Assembly: GCA_017411235.1 (NCBI GenBank)
Contig: JAFPMR010000242.1
Location: 1 to 9,414 of the forward strand
Direction of reading: 5' to 3'
Length of the DNA: 9,414 bases
DNA from: Bacilli bacterium
GTDB lineage: Bacteria > Bacillota_I > Bacilli_A > RF39 > UBA660
The stretch's first letter is position 1. Each line of letters starts with the position of its first letter. The notes under the pieces were generated by a model. It was not told where the DNA came from. It saw only the letters and a program-made list of their open reading frames with translations, and made no database searches. Both the position numbers and the translations under genes were made by a program. This document shows, piece after piece, positions 6,574-9,414 of the stretch.

Positions 6574-6587
6574 TCTTTTCTTTTTTT
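6560..6587 (+). terminator. Terminator of thyX (bulged stem)
   Basis: AAAAG-AAAGA (6560-6569) pairs with TCTTT-(T)-CTTTT (6574-6584) around a 4-base loop with one bulged T, then a T-run. It is A/T-rich and weaker than the others. The TAG stop is in the loop. Confidence 0.65.
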
Positions 6588-6595
6588 AATTTTTT

Positions 6596-6607
6596 TGTTA
6601 GTATATA
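6596..6607 (+). promoter_or_regulatory. Weak promoter candidate of the GNAT fusion gene
   Basis: A T6 run leads into TGT-TAGTAT, overlapping TATATA (6602-6607). The layout matches the other junctions here, but the -10 is poor, so read-through from thyX remains possible. Confidence 0.3.
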
Positions 6608-6628
6608 GGGCATAAGTAGGTGGTTTTA

Positions 6629-7570
6629 ATGCTTGAGTATAAGTTAATACGTGCTAAAGAAAAGGATAGTGACATTTTAAATAGTATCAAATTAGTAACA
6701 ATGATTGATAATGAAATGGATAAGGCATTGTCTTATACAGAAAAAGAAAAAATTAAAAAGAATGTCGCTAAGAATATAGAGATTAATTGTGAAGAATATC
6801 GTCTTATTCATGTTGGTAATAAAATAGCTGGTGCTTATTTAACATTACCTTATGAAGATGGCGTTATGATTGATGAGATTTACTTATTCCCTGAATATCG
6901 TAATCAAGGAATTGGTACAAGTATTATTAACAGAATTATTAAAAGCAATGAAAATGTTTACTTATGGGTTTATAAAAATAATACTGCAGCATTAAGATTA
7001 TTTGAAAGAATTGGTTTTGTTACGATGAGTAGTGGTAGAACCATGATTATGAAATACGATAAAGTATATGTAAATATTAAAGATAAATTAGAAGGTATTC
7101 GTTTAGGATATAGAGATAAAGAAGATAATAAGTATAGTGGTTTTGATAATGATTTTAAAGAAACATTTTACTTACAAAGTCCTAAACAATTATTAGAAAG
7201 TAAAATAGGTACTTGTTTTGATCAAGTAGAGTTAGAAAGAGAATTGATATCTAGATTAGATGTAGATTGTCGTACATATTTTATATCTTATCCAGATGAT
7301 GATTATGATATGTCTCATGTATTCTTAATCTATAAAGATTCTCAAAAATACTATTGGGTAGAAAATGCTTGGAAGAAGTATAAAGGATTACATATTTATG
7401 ATAGTAAGGAAGACTTATTTGATGATGTATTATCTAAGTTTATAAAGACTATACCTGATGGTGATTTTAAAAAAGTTAAATTATATTTATATGAAAGACC
7501 AAGATATGGTATTAGTTATACTAAGTTTGTTTCTAATTGTATGAGCAACAGAAGTATAAAAATAAAATAG
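6629..7570 (+). CDS. GNAT N-acetyltransferase fused to a transglutaminase-like Cys/His domain
   Basis: A 313-residue two-domain protein. Residues ~1-145 are a GNAT fold: beta4/motif A VMIDEIYLFPEYRNQGIG, with the acetyl-CoA loop RNQGIG (91-96), and the later NNTAALRLFERIGF (117-130). Residues ~150-290 look like a transglutaminase/papain-like module: ESKIGTCFDQVELERELI with Cys196 at a helix N-terminus, then DMSHVFLIY with His230, then YYWVENAW with Glu245/Asn246, a plausible Cys-His-Asn/Asp triad in the right order and spacing. GNAT domains acetylate amines; the second domain could cleave or transfer amide bonds. The substrate is unknown. I chose ATG 6629 because the Shine-Dalgarno AGGTGG (6618-6623) lies at good spacing; a GTG at 6620 would overlap that site. 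The gene sits alone between thyX and an unknown gene, with a strong terminator behind it. Confidence 0.8.
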   Translation: MLEYKLIRAKEKDSDILNSIKLVTMIDNEMDKALSYTEKEKIKKNVAKNIEINCEEYRLIHVGNKIAGAYLTLPYEDGVMIDEIYLFPEYRNQGIGTSIINRIIKSNENVYLWVYKNNTAALRLFERIGFVTMSSGRTMIMKYDKVYVNIKDKLEGIRLGYRDKEDNKYSGFDNDFKETFYLQSPKQLLESKIGTCFDQVELERELISRLDVDCRTYFISYPDDDYDMSHVFLIYKDSQKYYWVENAWKKYKGLHIYDSKEDLFDDVLSKFIKTIPDGDFKKVKLYLYERPRYGISYTKFVSNCMSNRSIKIK

Positions 7571-7596
7571 AAAAGATTTATTCTTTTCTTTTTTTT
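7569..7596 (+). terminator. Rho-independent terminator of the GNAT fusion gene
   Basis: AGAAAAGA (7569-7576) pairs with TCTTTTCT (7582-7589) around TTTAT, and the T-run reaches 7596. The TAG stop abuts the stem. Confidence 0.8.
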
Positions 7597-7604
7597 GTTA
7601 TAAT
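7596..7604 (+). promoter_or_regulatory. Extended -10 promoter (TGT-TATAAT) fused to the terminator tail
   Basis: The last T of the terminator tail is the T of the TG element, followed by a perfect TATAAT (7599-7604). The predicted start is near 7611, directly in front of the Shine-Dalgarno GTAGGTGA (7612-7619), for a leader of only about 14 bases. Confidence 0.62.
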
Positions 7605-7624
7605 CTTAATAGTAGGTGATTCAT

Positions 7625-8710
7625 ATGAGAGAAATTTTTTATGAATTAATTAATGAAGCTAAAGATGGGAAAGTATCTATCGATGGTGAAGTGTGGCCTA
7701 TTGGCTTCAATAGTAATATTGAAGGTAATTTTTTGAATAATAGTAGAAATCTATCTACTTTAGTTGTGAAAAATGAAAAAGAGTTTTTAGAATTATTAAA
7801 AGAGTATATTGATTTAGAATTATATATTGATAGAAAACATATGATGTTTGATGGTGATCATGAAAAAAACCATATAAAATCTTTAATGGCTTATGTATTT
7901 ATTAATATGTCTACAGAAGATTTTTTAAATCCAGTAGATTGTCTTAGAAGAAGAATAGGGTTTTTAAAGGATACAACTTTTTCTTTATTTGATGAAGAAG
8001 TTGATTTTAAAGCTATACCTGATGCTAAATTATTGATTAATCAATCTGTACAGAGTATTTATATGGAAACACCTTATATAATGGATTTTGCTATACAACG
8101 AGGTAGTAGTTATATTAGATTGCCTTATATTTCTTATGGTATATGTGAAGAAGATGGTAAGAAAGTTTGTTATATTTACTCTATAATGAATCATCCTTTG
8201 GTTAGAGGATTTGTAATTGATGGTCATTTAGCTAAAGATGTCAATAGAATTATGTTTAAACTTAATAAGGGTGTTTTAGATAGTGAATCTCAAGAATATA
8301 AAGATTATAAAGATGGTAAAACCGATGAGTTTGTCGAAAACATTAGTGATGTAACTCCTTCTTTTGTTTTTGTATTAGTAACTTTCTTAACTATGTTACA
8401 AAGTAAAGGGATTACAGAAGTAAGAGCTGTTCCTTATTTACCTGTTAGATATTTATCTAGATCGATTGCTGCAGAGAATACAACAGATCCTAATGTTAGA
8501 AAAACAAGAGAAGAGAGAAATAATCAAATACAAAGAAATGCTACTGATAAGTTTATTAGAACATTTAGAAGAGCTGTTTATCATATGCAAGGTGCTGAAA
8601 TAGTAAGTTATCCGTATGAATTAGATGAAAATTTAAGAATGAAGTTACATGGTAATGATGTTAATAATGATTTACTTAGAGATGTTTCAGAACAAGTAAT
8701 GGGAAGATAG
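7625..8710 (+). CDS. Hypothetical cytosolic protein, 361 residues, not recognised
   Basis: I do not recognise this protein. It has no signal peptide. Its one long hydrophobic stretch (~245-258, SFVFVLVTFLTML) looks more like a buried helix than a TM segment, so it is probably soluble. Visible features are an acidic, helical N-terminal third with LELLKEYIDLELYIDRKHMM, a stretch DGDHEKNH (76-83), an LRRRIGFLKD segment (107-116), a strand-like middle (RLPYISYGIC...KVCYIYSIMNH), and a basic C-terminal part, VRYLSRSIAAE (274-284) then NNQIQRNATDKFIRTFRRAVYH (299-320). The Arg/Lys-rich helices could bind nucleic acid or nucleotides, but nothing catalytic is identifiable. ATG 7625 is chosen over an in-frame GTG at 7616 because the latter lies inside the Shine-Dalgarno. 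No terminator separates it from the dNMP kinase-like gene 63 bases on, so the two may be co-transcribed. Confidence 0.8.
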   Translation: MREIFYELINEAKDGKVSIDGEVWPIGFNSNIEGNFLNNSRNLSTLVVKNEKEFLELLKEYIDLELYIDRKHMMFDGDHEKNHIKSLMAYVFINMSTEDFLNPVDCLRRRIGFLKDTTFSLFDEEVDFKAIPDAKLLINQSVQSIYMETPYIMDFAIQRGSSYIRLPYISYGICEEDGKKVCYIYSIMNHPLVRGFVIDGHLAKDVNRIMFKLNKGVLDSESQEYKDYKDGKTDEFVENISDVTPSFVFVLVTFLTMLQSKGITEVRAVPYLPVRYLSRSIAAENTTDPNVRKTREERNNQIQRNATDKFIRTFRRAVYHMQGAEIVSYPYELDENLRMKLHGNDVNNDLLRDVSEQVMGR

Positions 8711-8773
8711 ATATAAGAAATTTATATATAATTATAAAATGATAATTTGTTAAGATGTTTATGGAGGTATGTT
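8711..8773 (+). promoter_or_regulatory. AT-only gap with possible -10 boxes before the kinase gene
   Basis: The gap holds TATAAT at 8727-8732 and TATAAA at 8733-8738, but no -35 and no terminator hairpin, so an independent promoter is uncertain in such AT-rich sequence. GGAGG (8763-8767) is the kinase Shine-Dalgarno. Confidence 0.3.
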
Positions 8774-9358
8774 ATGAAGATTATTTTAATAGGTGGCAAA
8801 GCTAACAGTGGTAAAGATAGTACTGCTGAATATATTGATAATTATTATAGAAAGAAAAAATTAGATGTAGTTAATATTCAAATTGCTTACTATATAAAGA
8901 TGTATGCTAAACAAATAGCAATGTGGGATGGAGATAATGAAACTAAACCAAGACAGTTATTACAAGATTTAGGTACTGAATTAATAAGAAAACAAATAGA
9001 TGAATATTTCTTTATTAAGAGAATATTACAAGATATAGATGTTTATTCTAGATATTTTGATGTTATCACTATTAGTGATGGTAGATTACCTGAAGAATTT
9101 GAAGAGATCAAAAAAGCATATCCAGAAACTATATCTCTACATATAACTAGACCAGGTTATGTATCACATTTAACTAAAGATCAAAAAGCCCATTTAACTG
9201 AATCATTAGTTGATGAAATTAAGTATGATTTTGAAATAGTTAATGATGGTACTTTAGAAGACTTAGAGAAAAAAGCTAACAAATTCTGTAGAGCGATTGA
9301 TAAAGAAGAAAAGTATAATCGTAAAGTAGAGAAAAGAATGGTAGTTAAAGAGAGTTAA
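8774..9358 (+). CDS. P-loop deoxynucleoside monophosphate kinase-like protein
   Basis: A 194-residue cytosolic P-loop kinase resembling phage-type and bacterial dNMP kinases, which use ATP to convert dNMPs to dNDPs. The Walker A is GGKANSGKDS (residues 7-16), the SGKD form typical of that family. TKPRQLLQDLGTELIRKQID (57-76) matches the PRxLLQxLGTE signature near the dNMP-binding lid, and ITISDGRLPEEFEEIK (99-113) matches the family SDxR...E strand. Length is slightly short of phage enzymes (~240), with a Lys/Glu-rich tail (177-194). The start is ATG 8774, supported by GGAGG at 6-base spacing; an upstream TTG (8747) would place that Shine-Dalgarno inside the gene. Position near thyX suggests feeding dTMP or other dNMPs into triphosphates, but thymidylate kinase proper (Tmk) is a different branch. 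Alternatives are a dephospho-CoA- or adenylate-kinase-like enzyme of another specificity. Confidence 0.78.
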   Translation: MKIILIGGKANSGKDSTAEYIDNYYRKKKLDVVNIQIAYYIKMYAKQIAMWDGDNETKPRQLLQDLGTELIRKQIDEYFFIKRILQDIDVYSRYFDVITISDGRLPEEFEEIKKAYPETISLHITRPGYVSHLTKDQKAHLTESLVDEIKYDFEIVNDGTLEDLEKKANKFCRAIDKEEKYNRKVEKRMVVKES

Positions 9359-9371
9359 CCTCTCTTTTTTT
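9347..9371 (+). terminator. Rho-independent terminator of the kinase gene
   Basis: AAAGAGAG (9347-9354) pairs with CTCTCTTT (9360-9367) around a 5-base loop, followed by T residues to 9371. The TAA stop is in the loop. Confidence 0.88.
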
Positions 9372-9372
9372 A

Positions 9373-9381
9373 TGTTATAAT
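9373..9381 (+). promoter_or_regulatory. Extended -10 promoter (TGT-TATAAT) of the next gene
   Basis: A perfect TATAAT (9376-9381) with TG at the extended position lies two bases after the terminator T-run. It drives a gene starting beyond the window. Confidence 0.6.
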
Positions 9382-9407
9382 TTGTATAGTGATAAGTATG
9401 GACTCAG

Positions 9408-9414
9408 AAAAGGA
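9408..9414 (+). promoter_or_regulatory. Shine-Dalgarno (AAAAGGA) of a gene outside the window
   Basis: The last seven bases look like a ribosome binding site. The ATG at 9398 has no such site before it, so the next start most likely lies within ~15 bases past the window end. Confidence 0.4.

Noticed and set aside
8034..8045. TTGATTAATCAA palindrome inside a gene.
   Set aside because: A 12-bp A/T-rich palindrome within coding sequence, expected by chance at this composition, with no promoter nearby.
8030..8227. Minus-strand ORF inside the unknown 361-residue gene.
   Set aside because: Short antisense shadow with low-complexity composition.

Overview
The window is AT-rich, with TTA/AGA/GAA-heavy codon use, strong Shine-Dalgarno sequences and short T-tailed terminators. 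This points to a low-GC Bacillota, most likely a small-genome Bacilli lineage (RF39/Erysipelotrichales-like; the placement is inference). Tryptophan is read from TGG and no gene needs TGA read-through, so the standard bacterial code fits. A FemABX-type ligase suggests a walled cell rather than a true mollicute. No tRNA, rRNA, CRISPR array, insertion sequence or phage structural gene was seen.

Left part (1-3540), all on the plus strand: the 3' part of a patatin-like lipase; a YebC-family translation factor; a single-pass membrane-anchored protein of unknown function; and a two-gene unit of a COG2426-type small membrane protein overlapping a histidine phosphatase by one base. Middle (3512-4938): a FemABX-like peptidyltransferase on the minus strand converges on the phosphatase gene. 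The two stop codons are 3 bases apart inside one 28-bp perfect palindrome. A 214-base divergent region follows, carrying the FemABX promoter, a hairpin and the thyX promoter.

Right part (4939-9414), plus strand: a double-length flavin-dependent thymidylate synthase (ThyX) with two ThyX-like halves; a GNAT acetyltransferase fused to a transglutaminase-like Cys/His domain; a 361-residue protein I do not recognise; and a P-loop kinase of the deoxynucleoside monophosphate kinase type. The promoter of one more gene lies at the right edge. ThyX makes dTMP and a dNMP kinase could phosphorylate it, so this part has a nucleotide-supply flavour. However, most of these genes have their own promoter and terminator, so it is not a classical operon.

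The most striking features are: (1) tandem ThyX halves whose active-site motifs look complementarily degenerate; (2) the GNAT/transglutaminase-like fusion; (3) a recurring junction in which a terminator T-tract runs straight into an extended -10 promoter (TGnTATAAT) without a recognisable -35; and (4) a 16-bp perfect palindrome in the leader of the small membrane protein gene. I did not find convincing evidence of a wholly new defence or mobile system.
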